Origin: an uncultured Prevotellaceae bacterium
GTDB lineage: Bacteria; Bacteroidota; Bacteroidia; Bacteroidales; Bacteroidaceae
Direction of reading: 5' to 3'
Length of the DNA stretch: 9,276 nt
Assembly: GCA_945827465.1 (NCBI GenBank)
Contig: CALZOH010000128.1
Span: 1-9,276, forward strand
Positions 1 through 7,358 of the stretch are shown one piece after another. The notes under the pieces were generated by a model. The model saw only the letters and a list, made by a program, of their open reading frames with translations, ran no database searches and was not told where the DNA came from. The translations under genes and the position numbers were made by a program. The number at the start of each line of letters is the position of its first letter. Within the stretch, counting starts at the first letter, position 1.

Positions 1-2
1 AG

Positions 3-737
3 TTCAAGTCATCCACCTGGACGCAGGTCATGGCAGAACATCGGGATACGATGAATGATTACTTCCGGTCGCTCGTTGACACCATCAACGCCTGGAGTCG
101 GAATGCCAGGAGCAAGCATTACGAAGATGCCGTCAGCCTGAAACGCTATATCAGACGCTACAAAATCGTTCCCACCAGAATGCAGATGGACACGTTGATG
201 GGTACTTACCGCAGTCTGATTTCAGATTTTACGGAGCCGGAGAACCTGCAGAAGATAAGGAATATCGGAGCCGAAGATTTTCTGAATGAATTCATCTTGG
301 CCCATACGGGCTTCTCCGATGCGCTGAACGAGCGATGCAAAGAAAACTCACAGAAAGAAGGTCCCTTGAAGGATGTGCGCGATGAAACAGACGCCGCATA
401 CCAGGAAATGGTAGAGGCTGTCAACAACCTGTATTACATGACAGAGGACGAAGTGCTGGGCGACATGATAAAAGCCTGCAATGCCGATATTAAGCGCATC
501 AAGATACATGCGATTCACCGCAGAAAGAGATCGAAACAAGCCACCGAGCAAACAAATCCAATACCGACGGCAGCATCTCCCGGCAGTACAATTGGCACAA
601 CACTGCCAATAACGACAGATGACCCACGAACCCAAGTAAGTCCGCCTGATGACTCCAGCGCACCCATCGTCGACATACCATTCACGCAAGGAGATAACAA
701 CCGGGACGGTACCCTCGCCCTACGGACCGGGAGTTAA
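3..737 (+). CDS. DUF6261-like hypothetical protein, 5' end outside the window
   Basis: The frame has no stop from position 3 onward, so the gene probably begins left of the window. The first internal ATG is at 30, which would give 235 residues. The visible protein is mainly helical and charged. Its middle part (segments like YRSLISDF, GAEDFLNEFILAH and ETDAAYQEMVEAVNNLYY) resembles the DUF6261 family, which is common in Bacteroides and has no known function. I make this match from memory of the family pattern, not from a search. After a basic patch (HRRKRSK, about residues 163-169 from the ATG) there is a roughly 65-residue tail rich in Pro, Thr, Ser, Asp and Gly that looks disordered. No signal peptide or membrane segment is visible in this part. 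The 3' end looks somewhat richer in G+C than the following genes. Confidence 0.6.
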   Translation, partial: FKSSTWTQVMAEHRDTMNDYFRSLVDTINAWSRNARSKHYEDAVSLKRYIRRYKIVPTRMQMDTLMGTYRSLISDFTEPENLQKIRNIGAEDFLNEFILAHTGFSDALNERCKENSQKEGPLKDVRDETDAAYQEMVEAVNNLYYMTEDEVLGDMIKACNADIKRIKIHAIHRRKRSKQATEQTNPIPTAASPGSTIGTTLPITTDDPRTQVSPPDDSSAPIVDIPFTQGDNNRDGTLALRTGS

Positions 738-849
738 CAACAGATAGAAAGTATTGGTCTTGAAGATTCTTCATATATATCATATAATGCAATCTTAAAT
801 GAAAGAGCCGTGATTTGCCTGCGCATAATAGTATAATGACCGATTGGAG

Positions 850-884
850 TTTAGACGTGCTATAAAAATAAAATTCTAACTTTG
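850..884 (+). promoter_or_regulatory. Probable miaB promoter (Bacteroidota type)
   Basis: TAACTTTG at 877-884 fits the Bacteroidota -7 consensus TAnnTTTG and lies 31 bases before the miaB start. The upstream element is poor: TTTA at 850-853 is only a partial match to TTTG and sits 23 bases away, slightly further than the usual 19-21. The rest of the gap 738-915 is AT-rich and shows no gene or convincing terminator; it has only a weak AAGATT/AATCTT inverted repeat (763-768 and 791-796). Confidence 0.55.
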
Positions 885-915
885 CACCACGAATTAAGTT
901 TTACAGATAAGACTC

Positions 916-2232
916 ATGAAGAAGCTTTACATAGAGACCTACGGATGTCAGATGAATGTAGCCGACAGTGAAACCGTTGCCAGCATTATGAAAATGGCAG
1001 GATACGACGCTTGCGACAGTGCTGACCAAGCTGATGCCATCTTCTTAAACACCTGCTCCATTCGCGACAATGCTGAACAGAAAATCATTCACCGTCTGAA
1101 TGCACTTCATGCCGAACGCAACAAGAACCGAAAGTTTCTGATTGGAGTATTGGGATGTATGGCCGAACGCGCCAAGCAAAACCTCATAGACAATCATCAC
1201 GCAGACATTGTGGCTGGCCCTGACTCTTATCTGCGCTTGCCCGAATTGGTTGCCGAAGCCGAAAACGGCGGCAAAGCCATTGATGTGGAACTTTCGCTCA
1301 CCGAGACTTATCAGGACATTATACCTCAACGCATTTGTGGCAACCGCATCTCGGGTTTTGTCAGTATCACCCGAGGCTGCAACAATTTTTGTCATTATTG
1401 CATCGTCCCTTACACACGCGGACGCGAACGGAGTCGCAGCATAGATAGCATTCTGCAAGAAGTTCGCGACCTGAAAGAGAAGAACTACAAAGAAGTCACC
1501 CTGCTGGGACAAAACGTAAACTCTTACCGGTCGGAATACAACGGAAAAACCATTCAATTTCCCGATTTACTCCGAATGGTTGCCGATGCAGTCCCTGAAT
1601 TACGCATCCGCTTCACCACATCTCACCCGAAAGACATGAGCGATGATACGTTGCAAGCCATTGCCGAAATGCCCAACATCTGTCGACACATTCATTTGCC
1701 CGTTCAAAGCGGCAGCAATAACATATTGAAAACCATGAACCGCAAATACACTCGTGAATGGTATCTTGACAGAGTGGATGCCATCCGTCGAATAATTCCC
1801 GACTGCGGTCTGAGCACCGATATGTTCTGCGGATATTGCGGAGAAACCGAAGAAGACCACCAACAATCACTTTCTCTGATGCGTACCTGCGCCTTCGACT
1901 CAGCGTTTCTTTTCAAATATAGCCAACGCCCCGGCACTTATGCTGCACGCCACTTTGAAGACAACGTACCAGAGGAAACCAAAATCCACCGTTTGGAAGA
2001 AATGATTGCCTTACAGAATGAACTCAGCGCAGAAAGCAACCGACGCGACATCGGGAAAACATTCCAAGTATTGATTGAAGGTCGCAGCAAGCGCTCGGCA
2101 GAACAATTATACGGAAGAACGGAACAAAATAAAGTGGTCGTATTTGACCGAAAAGACCACCGCATCGGCGAATTGGCCAACATCCATATCACTGATTCAT
2201 CTTCTGCCACCCTCAAGGGCATTGACGCTTGA
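916..2232 (+). CDS. miaB: tRNA-2-methylthio-N6-dimethylallyladenosine synthase (MiaB)
   Basis: Radical-SAM methylthiotransferase that converts i6A37 to ms2i6A37 in tRNAs reading UNN codons. The protein has 438 residues, the usual family length. An N-terminal methylthiotransferase domain carries Cys11 (in YGCQMN), Cys47 (in NTCSIR) and Cys81 (in LGCMAE), the expected ligands of the auxiliary 4Fe-4S cluster. The radical-SAM motif CNNFCHYC supplies Cys155, Cys159 and Cys162 for the SAM-binding cluster and is followed by RGRERSR. The C-terminal part from about residue 376 (GRTEQNKVVVF and the region around it) fits a TRAM RNA-binding domain. The ATG at 916 starts directly at the conserved KLYIETYGCQMN block; some relatives carry a short extra N-terminus. 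It stands apart from ftsX by 135 bases and has its own promoter. The spot usually written GFPGETEEDF reads CGYCGETEEDH, adding Cys305 and Cys308. Confidence 0.97.
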   Translation: MKKLYIETYGCQMNVADSETVASIMKMAGYDACDSADQADAIFLNTCSIRDNAEQKIIHRLNALHAERNKNRKFLIGVLGCMAERAKQNLIDNHHADIVAGPDSYLRLPELVAEAENGGKAIDVELSLTETYQDIIPQRICGNRISGFVSITRGCNNFCHYCIVPYTRGRERSRSIDSILQEVRDLKEKNYKEVTLLGQNVNSYRSEYNGKTIQFPDLLRMVADAVPELRIRFTTSHPKDMSDDTLQAIAEMPNICRHIHLPVQSGSNNILKTMNRKYTREWYLDRVDAIRRIIPDCGLSTDMFCGYCGETEEDHQQSLSLMRTCAFDSAFLFKYSQRPGTYAARHFEDNVPEETKIHRLEEMIALQNELSAESNRRDIGKTFQVLIEGRSKRSAEQLYGRTEQNKVVVFDRKDHRIGELANIHITDSSSATLKGIDA

Positions 2233-2308
2233 CATGTCTGAAAGATGTCTGAGAGACTGAATAGCAAAGAAAACGATAGGAAAACCAAGGTATCTCGCCG
2301 AAAATCCC

Positions 2309-2316
2309 TAATTTTG
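2309..2316 (+). promoter_or_regulatory. Possible -7 box for the ftsX operon
   Basis: TAATTTTG matches the Bacteroidota TAnnTTTG box and lies 51 bases before the ftsX ATG, in the only sizeable gap before the long operon. No TTTG is found 19-21 bases upstream, so support is partial. An imperfect inverted repeat (CGCC at 2296-2299, GGCG at 2327-2330) surrounds the box. The same gap holds an 8-base direct repeat ATGTCTGA (2234-2241 and 2245-2252) of unknown meaning. Confidence 0.45.
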
Positions 2317-2367
2317 CAGGAAGTTTGGCGACATATACCCTAAACGCCTTTAAAGACAACGGTTTTA

Positions 2368-3246
2368 ATGGCACACAACAAGAAAAGAAAGAAAATAAGA
2401 GGCAGTGTAAACGTAGTAACTTCCTGCATTAGTACAACTTTAGTATTAGTACTATTGGGTTCCGTGGTCTTCTTCGTCCACATTGCCCGCAATTTCTCTA
2501 ACAACATCAAAGAAAACTTCGCCATCTCCCTGCTTTTGGATGATGAGATCTCAAAAGACCAGATTAAAGCCTTCCAAGACCGCATTGAGAAACTTCCCTG
2601 CACCAAAGAAGTCAATTTTATCTCTAAAGAAAAAGCCTTGGAGATTCAATCGGAGGCTTTAGGCACCGACCCTACGGAGTTTATGAAAGAAAACCCCATG
2701 CCTGCCTCTTTTGAAATACATTTGAAAGCCGATTACACCAATAGAGACAGCTTGATCGACATCATTCCCGCCCTCAAGAAAGAACAATTCGTTTTGGAAA
2801 TATCCTATCCAGAAAACTTAATGGATAGCTTGAATGAAAACATACGCCGTTTAAGCACGGTGATGCTGATTGTTGCCTTGTTATTGGCATTTGTTTCCTT
2901 TGCTCTTATCAACAACACCATCCGCCTGAGTGTTCATTCACGACGCTTCTTGATTTACACAATGGCTTTGGTAGGAGCCAGTTGGAGCTTTATCCGTCGC
3001 CCCTTTATCGCACAAGCCTTTTGGATAGGTTTTGCTTCGGCCATGATGGCCTCAGCTCTTTTATTGGCCGGCATTTACGCCATTGAAACGTACGAGCCCA
3101 ATATGATTGAGCTCGTTACGGCAAGTGTACTTGGCATCACGATTTCCACCATCTTTGTATGTGGCATGTTGCTTACGCTACTGTGTGCATACTTCTCCGT
3201 CAACCACAACCTCAACCTCAGTTACGACAAACTCAACCGTTTTTAA
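2368..3246 (+). CDS. ftsX: Cell division protein FtsX (permease-like)
   Basis: Inner-membrane partner of the ATPase FtsE. In the species studied, FtsEX couples cytoplasmic ATP hydrolysis to control of peptidoglycan hydrolases at the division site. The 292-residue protein has the family topology: a basic N-terminus (KKRKKIRGS), a first membrane helix at about 17-39, a periplasmic domain at about 40-160, then three helices at about 162-185, 214-239 and 247-278. The stretch after helix 2 (NNTIRLSVHSRRFLIYTM and GASWSFIRRPF) is a strong FtsX signature. The ATG at 2368 gives the expected cytoplasmic lead. It appears to be the first gene of the operon running to folK, with only 10 bases before the next gene. 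No ftsE is in the window, so the ATPase must be encoded elsewhere. Confidence 0.93.
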   Translation: MAHNKKRKKIRGSVNVVTSCISTTLVLVLLGSVVFFVHIARNFSNNIKENFAISLLLDDEISKDQIKAFQDRIEKLPCTKEVNFISKEKALEIQSEALGTDPTEFMKENPMPASFEIHLKADYTNRDSLIDIIPALKKEQFVLEISYPENLMDSLNENIRRLSTVMLIVALLLAFVSFALINNTIRLSVHSRRFLIYTMALVGASWSFIRRPFIAQAFWIGFASAMMASALLLAGIYAIETYEPNMIELVTASVLGITISTIFVCGMLLTLLCAYFSVNHNLNLSYDKLNRF

Positions 3247-3256
3247 CAGATATATA

Positions 3257-3499
3257 ATGGATAGAAGAGATTTCGCATTTGGCAAGACCAATTTCATCCT
3301 GTTAGCAGCAGGAATGGTGATAGTCATCATCGGTTTCATCCTGATGGCAGGAAGCGGCTCAACCGAGCAGGCTTTTAATCCCGACATTTTTAGTGCACGC
3401 CGTATCAAAGTGGCTCCATTAGTATGCCTTTTCGGCTTTTTGTCGATGATAGCAGCCATTCTCTATACTCCCAAAGAAGAAAATAAAGAATCCAAATAG
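3257..3499 (+). CDS. DUF3098-type small membrane protein
   Basis: An 80-residue protein with two predicted membrane helices (about 11-31 and 51-70), a short polar loop holding NPDIFSARRIKVAP, and a charged C-terminus (KEENKESK). The sequence and its place between ftsX and uppP match the Bacteroidota family DUF3098, whose function is unknown. I chose the ATG at 3257: the frame is open further upstream from 3107, but that part overlaps ftsX and codes for a Thr/Ser-rich out-of-frame shadow. The hydrophobic N-terminus (FILLAAGMVIVIIGFILM) begins properly from this start. The gaps of 10 bases before and 3 bases after imply co-translation with ftsX and uppP, so a role at the envelope is a reasonable inference only. 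Confidence 0.85.
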   Translation: MDRRDFAFGKTNFILLAAGMVIVIIGFILMAGSGSTEQAFNPDIFSARRIKVAPLVCLFGFLSMIAAILYTPKEENKESK

Positions 3500-3502
3500 T
3501 TC

Positions 3503-4309
3503 ATGACAGAGTTCCAAGCCCTCATTTTAGGACTACTGCAAGGTTTAACCGAATATTTACCCGTCAGCAGTAGCGGCCATTTGGCCATCGGTGCAGAATT
3601 ATTCAATATTAATGGTGAAGACAATTTAGCCTTCACCGTAGCTGTACATGTAGCCACCGTGCTTAGCACACTTGTGATACTTTGGAAGGAGATTATCTGG
3701 ATTTTCAACGGCATATTTAAAGGCAAAATGAATGACGAAACCCGCTACCTACTCAATATCATCATATCGATGATTCCTGTAGGCATTGTGGGTGTCTTCT
3801 TCAAAGATACCGTAGAAGATATTTTTGGATCCGGCCTCACCATTGTCGGCATCATGTTATTGGTTACTGCGGCCTTATTGACTTTCTCTTTCTACGCACG
3901 TCCACGCCAGAAAGAAAAAATCAGTCTGAAAGATGCCTTTATCATCGGTTTGGCGCAAGCAGTAGCAGTATTACCCGGCCTTTCACGTTCAGGAAGCACG
4001 ATTGCAACCGGTCTGCTTTTGGGAAATAACAAAGCATCCTTAGCACAATTTTCCTTTTTGATGGTAATTCCACCCATTTTGGGGGAAGCACTGCTTGACA
4101 CCGTCAAAATGATGAAAGAAGGTACAGAAGCCGTGATGGGAAGCATTAGCACCAGCGCATTGATTATCGGATTTTTGGCTGCATTCATTTCAGGATGCCT
4201 TGCCTGCAAATGGATGATCAGCATTGTGAGAAAAGGGAAGCTGATTTACTTTGCTATCTACTGTGCTATCATAGGTCTTATCACTCTAACCTGTTCGTTT
4301 ATCAATTAA
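3503..4309 (+). CDS. uppP: Undecaprenyl-diphosphatase (UppP/BacA)
   Basis: Integral membrane phosphatase that dephosphorylates undecaprenyl diphosphate to regenerate the lipid carrier for peptidoglycan and other surface glycans; extra copies give bacitracin resistance in some bacteria. The protein has 268 residues, the usual length, and several hydrophobic helices. Both family signatures are visible: the (E/Q)xxxE motif as QGLTE with Gln13 and Glu17, running into LPVSSSGHL with His26, and the second motif PGLSRSGSTIATG at about residues 158-170 with the key Arg162. The first motif has Gln where E. coli has Glu17, a common variant. It starts 3 bases after the DUF3098-type gene and ends 4 bases before truB, so it sits firmly inside the operon. 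Confidence 0.96.
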   Translation: MTEFQALILGLLQGLTEYLPVSSSGHLAIGAELFNINGEDNLAFTVAVHVATVLSTLVILWKEIIWIFNGIFKGKMNDETRYLLNIIISMIPVGIVGVFFKDTVEDIFGSGLTIVGIMLLVTAALLTFSFYARPRQKEKISLKDAFIIGLAQAVAVLPGLSRSGSTIATGLLLGNNKASLAQFSFLMVIPPILGEALLDTVKMMKEGTEAVMGSISTSALIIGFLAAFISGCLACKWMISIVRKGKLIYFAIYCAIIGLITLTCSFIN

Positions 4310-4313
4310 ACAG

Positions 4314-5003
4314 ATGGATTTTCTGAGCGGAGAGGTCATTCCTTTCTACAAACCCTACGAATGGACCTCCTTTGGCGTAGTAGCCAAGGTGCGTAATCTA
4401 TTGTCGGAACATTTGGGCTGCAAGGTAAAAATCGGTCACGCCGGCACACTTGACCCTTATGCTACCGGAGTGCTCATTCTGCTCACCGGTCGAGCCACAA
4501 AAAGAGTTGAAGAGTTTCAACTACATACCAAAGAATACATCGCTACCTTGAAATTAGGAGCTACAACTGCCAGCTACGACCGTGAGCATCCCGAAAATGC
4601 GACTTTCCCCACCGAACACATCACTCAAGAATTGGTAGAAGCCACTTTACAGAAATTCATTGGGACCATTGAACAAATTCCTCCCGAATACTCGGCGTGC
4701 AAGGTCAATGGTGAAAATGCTTATAAGCTCATCCGCAAAGGGAAAGAAGTAAAACTGAAGCCCAAGACATTAACCATTGACGAAATAGAGCTGTTGTCCT
4801 ACGATATGCCTGAAATAGCCATTCGAGTAGTATGCAGTAAGGGCACATACATCCGTGCCTTAGCTCGCGACATCGGTACTGCCTTAGGCAGCGGCGCTTA
4901 TCTGACATCGCTTAAACGCACAAGAGTTGGAAACATCCGCATTGAAGATTGTCACACGTTTGAAAAATTCCCCGAGTGGCTAAAATCCAATCCGGAAACA
5001 TAA
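4314..5003 (+). CDS. truB: tRNA pseudouridine-55 synthase (TruB)
   Basis: Makes pseudouridine at U55 in the T loop of most tRNAs. The catalytic motif GHAGTLDPYATGVL is at residues 41-54, with the nucleophile Asp47. Other conserved blocks are FYKPYEWTS near the N-terminus, PPEYSACKVNG at about 123-133 and KGTYIRALARDIG at about 176-188. At 229 residues it is much shorter than the E. coli enzyme (314), because it ends after the catalytic domain and lacks the C-terminal PUA extension; as far as I recall, short forms are usual in Bacteroidota. The ATG is 4 bases after the uppP stop. Confidence 0.96.
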   Translation: MDFLSGEVIPFYKPYEWTSFGVVAKVRNLLSEHLGCKVKIGHAGTLDPYATGVLILLTGRATKRVEEFQLHTKEYIATLKLGATTASYDREHPENATFPTEHITQELVEATLQKFIGTIEQIPPEYSACKVNGENAYKLIRKGKEVKLKPKTLTIDEIELLSYDMPEIAIRVVCSKGTYIRALARDIGTALGSGAYLTSLKRTRVGNIRIEDCHTFEKFPEWLKSNPET

Positions 5004-5051
5004 ATCGGGATTATCAGCAGAAACAAGAAAAATAACAATTCCACTTCCAAT

Positions 5052-6104
5052 ATGAAATTATCACAGTTTAAATTCAAATTACCCGAAGAAAAGATTGCTC
5101 TTTACCCTGCTCCTCATCGCGACGAAGGACGCATGATGGTTCTACACAGAAAAACAGGAGATATTGAGCACAAGATGTTCAAAGACTTTTTGGACTACTT
5201 CAGCGCTGGCGACGTTTTCATATTCAATGATACAAAAGTATTGCCGGCACGCCTTTACGGCAACAAAGAGAAGACTGGAGCACGCATCGAAGTATTCCTT
5301 AGTCGCGAGCTCAATCCGACACTCCGTCTATGGGACGTACTGGTTGACCCCGCACGCAAGATTCGTATTGGCAACAAATTATATTTTGGCGAAGACGATT
5401 CTATCGTGGCCGAAGTAATCGATAATACCACCAGTCGCGGACGTACACTCCGCTTTCTTTACGACGGTGACCATGATGAATTCAAACGCCAACTATACGC
5501 ATTGGGCGAGGCACCGATTCCCCGCTTTATCAAACGCCCCGTTGAAGAAGAAGACCTAGAGCGCTTCCAATGTATTTTTGCAAAGAACGAAGGTGCAGTT
5601 ACTGCTCCGGCAACAGGCCTGCACTTTAGCAGAGAGATGCTGAAACGTATGGAGATTCACGACATCTTCAGCGCCTACATCACCCTGCATTGCGGCATGA
5701 GTAACTTCCGAAATACCGATGTAGAAGACTTGACGAAGCACAAAATGGATTCAGAAGAGATGTCTATCACCCGAGAAAATTGTGACATTGTGAACAAAGC
5801 CAAAGACGAAGGGCACAAGATTGTTGCAGTGGGTACCACCGTACAACGAGCTATGGAAACTGCGGCTGACACATTAGGACATATCAATCCTTTTGAGGGA
5901 TGGACCAACAAATTCATTTTCCCCCCGTATGATTTCCAAGTAGCTAACGCCATGTTCTCTAATTTCCAATTGCCCGAAAGCACCTTGCTGATGCTGACAG
6001 CTGCATTTGGAGGATACGATTATACGATGAATGCTTACAAAGTAGCACTAAAGGAAGACTATAAGTTCGGTCCTTTTGGAGACGTGATGCTTATTGTAGA
6101 CTAA
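5052..6104 (+). CDS. queA: S-adenosylmethionine:tRNA ribosyltransferase-isomerase (QueA)
   Basis: Transfers and rearranges the ribosyl part of S-adenosylmethionine onto preQ1 at position 34 of tRNAs with GUN anticodons, giving epoxyqueuosine, the next-to-last step of queuosine synthesis. The 350-residue length fits the family. Recognisable blocks are the N-terminal FKFKLPEEKIALYP, FNDTKVLPARLYG at about 58-70, GEAPIPRFIKR at about 152-162 and the family signature TAPATGLHFS at about 184-193. The C-terminal half contains the conserved VGTTVQRAMETA. A 48-base gap separates it from truB, the largest inside the operon, and I see no promoter or terminator there. Its stop codon overlaps the folK start by one base (TAATG). 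Confidence 0.96.
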   Translation: MKLSQFKFKLPEEKIALYPAPHRDEGRMMVLHRKTGDIEHKMFKDFLDYFSAGDVFIFNDTKVLPARLYGNKEKTGARIEVFLSRELNPTLRLWDVLVDPARKIRIGNKLYFGEDDSIVAEVIDNTTSRGRTLRFLYDGDHDEFKRQLYALGEAPIPRFIKRPVEEEDLERFQCIFAKNEGAVTAPATGLHFSREMLKRMEIHDIFSAYITLHCGMSNFRNTDVEDLTKHKMDSEEMSITRENCDIVNKAKDEGHKIVAVGTTVQRAMETAADTLGHINPFEGWTNKFIFPPYDFQVANAMFSNFQLPESTLLMLTAAFGGYDYTMNAYKVALKEDYKFGPFGDVMLIVD

Positions 6105-6592
6105 TGGGTATCGCCTATCTCAGTTTAGGAACCAACATAGGCCGGAAGGAAGATAATCTCCGGAAGGCACTACGAGCACTTGAGCAAGAAATTGGAACAC
6201 TGCTCAAGTGCTCTTCTTTCATAGACACAGCGCCATGGGGATTTGATTCAACGCATCGCTTCCTCAATGCAACAGTTAGCTTTCAAACCGAACTGCAACC
6301 ATTGGAACTGCTAAAGGTTACACAACAGATTGAGAGGAAACTTGGTAGAAATTCCAAGAGTCACAACGGACTTTACCAAGACCGCATCATTGACATTGAC
6401 ATTCTATTCTACGACCAACAGATCATACAAACAGAAGAACTGACTCTACCCCATCCGTTAATCTGTCAACGACGCTTCGTACTGGAACCACTCAGCGAAA
6501 TTGCAGCTGACTTCGTCCATCCAACGCTACACGCAAGCATCAACGAACTGCTTCACCGTCTGACGGAAACAAATCACGAGCATCCGCTTTAA
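6104..6592 (+). CDS. folK: 2-amino-4-hydroxy-6-hydroxymethyldihydropteridine diphosphokinase (FolK, HPPK)
   Basis: Transfers pyrophosphate from ATP to 6-hydroxymethyl-7,8-dihydropterin in folate synthesis. The 162-residue protein shows the HPPK pattern: YLSLGTNIGRKEDNL at the N-terminus, TAPWGF at about 42-47, FLNATVSF at about 53-60, and the signature QDRIIDIDIL, in which Asp97 and Asp99 are the expected magnesium ligands. It is followed by LPHPLICQRRFVLEPLSEI. The start overlaps the queA stop by one base, which suggests translational coupling and makes folK the last gene of the operon. Its last 53 bases overlap the convergent pseudouridine synthase gene. No folP or folB lies nearby. Confidence 0.94.
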   Translation: MGIAYLSLGTNIGRKEDNLRKALRALEQEIGTLLKCSSFIDTAPWGFDSTHRFLNATVSFQTELQPLELLKVTQQIERKLGRNSKSHNGLYQDRIIDIDILFYDQQIIQTEELTLPHPLICQRRFVLEPLSEIAADFVHPTLHASINELLHRLTETNHEHPL

Positions 6593-7268
6593 GCAATTCA
6601 CATCCTTTCAAGCTTTGCCACAAAGCATCATCAGGCAAATCAGCTTTGACCGATACCATTTGGTGAGATACGGGATGCTCAAAGTTCACTTGCCAGGCAT
6701 GCAGACAAATACTTCCATCGGGATTGCTACGTCGAGCACCATATTTCAAGTCGCCCTTGATGGGGCAACCCATTGCCGACAACTGACAACGAATCTGATG
6801 ATGGCGCCCTGTCAGCAACTGTACCGCCAATAAATAATAACGGTCCGTTTTAGCCACCAAACGATAACGCAAACGGGCCTCTTTTGCATCTTTCACCTCA
6901 TGCTGATAGCAATAGGATTTATTTTGCTTTTCATTTCTTACTATCCAGCCCTTCAACTCATCATACTCCTTGGGCGGCGCACTTTGAACAATCGCCAAAT
7001 AAGTTTTATGCACTTCACCCCGCCTGAAAAGATCATTCATACGCGACAAGCCCTTGCTTGTTCGGGCAAAAATCACCAAACCACTCACCGGACGGTCCAG
7101 ACGATGCGTCACACCTAAAAAAACATTGCCCGGTTTGGCATAAGCCATCTTGATATAATCTTTCACATCTTCCGAAAGGGGACGATCGCCAGTTTTATCG
7201 CCTTGAACAATTTCTCCGGAAGCCTTATTGACAATAATAATATGATTGTCTTCGTAAATAACTCTCAT
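6540..7268 (-). CDS. RluA-family RNA pseudouridine synthase
   Basis: Predicted to isomerise uridine to pseudouridine in rRNA or tRNA. With the start at 7268 (MRVIYEDNHIIIVNK) it has 242 residues. An upstream in-frame ATG at 7334 would add 22 residues not typical of the family and would begin inside the terminator-like hairpin, so I reject it. The RluA signature HRLDRPVSGLVIFA is present, with catalytic Asp58, as are the later conserved blocks LLTGRHHQIRCQLSAMGCPIKGDLKYG and LHAWQVNFEHP. There is no N-terminal S4 domain, so it resembles the short RluA/TruC-like group more than RluC or RluD; the target site cannot be told from sequence. It runs tail to tail with folK, overlapping it by 53 bases. 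I find no TAnnTTTG box in the 90 bases upstream. Confidence 0.92.
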   Translation of the reverse strand: MRVIYEDNHIIIVNKASGEIVQGDKTGDRPLSEDVKDYIKMAYAKPGNVFLGVTHRLDRPVSGLVIFARTSKGLSRMNDLFRRGEVHKTYLAIVQSAPPKEYDELKGWIVRNEKQNKSYCYQHEVKDAKEARLRYRLVAKTDRYYLLAVQLLTGRHHQIRCQLSAMGCPIKGDLKYGARRSNPDGSICLHAWQVNFEHPVSHQMVSVKADLPDDALWQSLKGCELLKADARDLFPSDGEAVR

Positions 7269-7280
7269 CACTACATCTAT

Positions 7281-7336
7281 AAAAAATGATTTGGCTTCAA
7301 TGCCAGCAAAAAACTCTGCCGATACTGAAGCCAAAT
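7281..7336 (-). terminator. Terminator-like hairpin after fabG
   Basis: A perfect 11-base inverted repeat, ATTTGGCTTCA at 7289-7299 and TGAAGCCAAAT at 7326-7336, encloses a 26-base loop. Read on the minus strand, the stem is followed almost at once by a run of six T (7281-7286). It lies between the end of fabG and the start of the pseudouridine synthase gene. The loop is longer than in most intrinsic terminators, so an attenuator or mRNA-stability element is also possible. Confidence 0.6.
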
Positions 7337-7358
7337 ATTCATCAACAATGTATTGATC

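Noticed and set aside
3539..3541. Gln13 in UppP where E. coli has a catalytic Glu17, as a possible inactive enzyme
   Set aside because: The family motif is (E/Q)xxxE and Gln is common at this place; the second Glu, the His and the Arg of the other motif are present.
5004..5051. preQ1 riboswitch before queA
   Set aside because: The 48-base gap is A-rich with no fitting pseudoknot stem, and queA sits in the middle of an operon.
7269..7334. 22-residue N-terminal extension of the RluA-family protein from an upstream ATG
   Set aside because: The extension is not typical of the family, overlaps the hairpin after fabG, and the ATG at 7268 begins exactly at the conserved domain.
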